Position numbers and translations under genes: made by a program. 15,279 nt of DNA, taken from NCBI GenBank assembly GCA_913041025.1, contig CAJWGQ010000055.1:1-15279 (forward strand). The letters are read 5' to 3'. The notes below the pieces were generated by a model, which saw nothing but the letters and a program-made list of their open reading frames with translations, had not been told where the DNA came from and searched no databases. This document shows positions 15,279 to 15,279 of this stretch, piece after piece (position 1 is the stretch's first letter; every line of letters starts with the position of its first letter). This DNA comes from an uncultured Gammaproteobacteria bacterium. Lineage in GTDB: Bacteria; Pseudomonadota; Gammaproteobacteria; Pseudomonadales; Azotimanducaceae_A.

Positions 15279-15279
15279 G

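Noticed and set aside
14314..15279. attR copy of the tRNA-Asp 3' end
   Set aside because: Only short chance matches such as GGTTCGA near 15170 were seen; no extended repeat is present in the window.

Overview
The window looks like chromosomal DNA of a gammaproteobacterium, probably marine or aquatic and free-living. The class I fumarase and thioredoxin reductase read like Pseudomonas-type proteins, the two tRNA genes encode their own CCA ends, and base composition is moderate apart from one GC-richer gene. The genus cannot be named from sequence alone.

Layout. Positions 1-1841 (+) hold the 3' end of a family III (CaiB/BaiF) CoA-transferase, translationally overlapped by a MelB-type (GPH family) cation symporter. 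Positions 1847-3501 (-) hold an alpha/beta hydrolase followed two bases later by an RraA/HMG-aldolase-like protein. Positions 3565-5887 (+) hold a tiny CPXCG zinc-ribbon-like protein, a second family III CoA-transferase and a luciferase-like (LLM) flavin or F420 oxidoreductase. Positions 5884-7065 (-) hold a secreted metallophosphoesterase that overlaps the LLM gene tail to tail. Then come fumarase (+, 7269-8789) and thioredoxin reductase (-, 8794-9732), both core metabolism. Positions 9809-11538 (-) hold a membrane-anchored protein of unknown function followed by a third family III CoA-transferase. Divergent from them is an acyl-CoA-dehydrogenase-fold protein resembling HsaA/HpaB-type flavin hydroxylases (11633-12742, +).

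The last part is a mobile-element junction. A tRNA-Val(UAC)/tRNA-Asp(GUC) pair at 12797-12952 is followed by short repeats and a complete P4-type (DUF4102) tyrosine integrase at 13120-14313. Downstream lies a secreted protein built from two similar alpha/beta-barrel-like domains (14392-15165) and a strong hairpin. No second copy of the tRNA-Asp 3' end is visible, so either the element continues past the window or the integrase is a remnant.

How the genes may work together. Three family III CoA-transferases, a cation symporter, a hydrolase, an aldolase-like protein, an LLM oxidoreductase and a hydroxylase/dehydrogenase-fold enzyme lie around two housekeeping genes. This suggests uptake and CoA-dependent breakdown of one or more organic acids; the substrate cannot be read from the sequence. 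I see no clear evidence for a defence system, a CRISPR array or another wholly new system. The most unusual items are the tRNA-Asp/integrase junction with its repeats, the duplicated-domain secreted protein and the possible F420 link.
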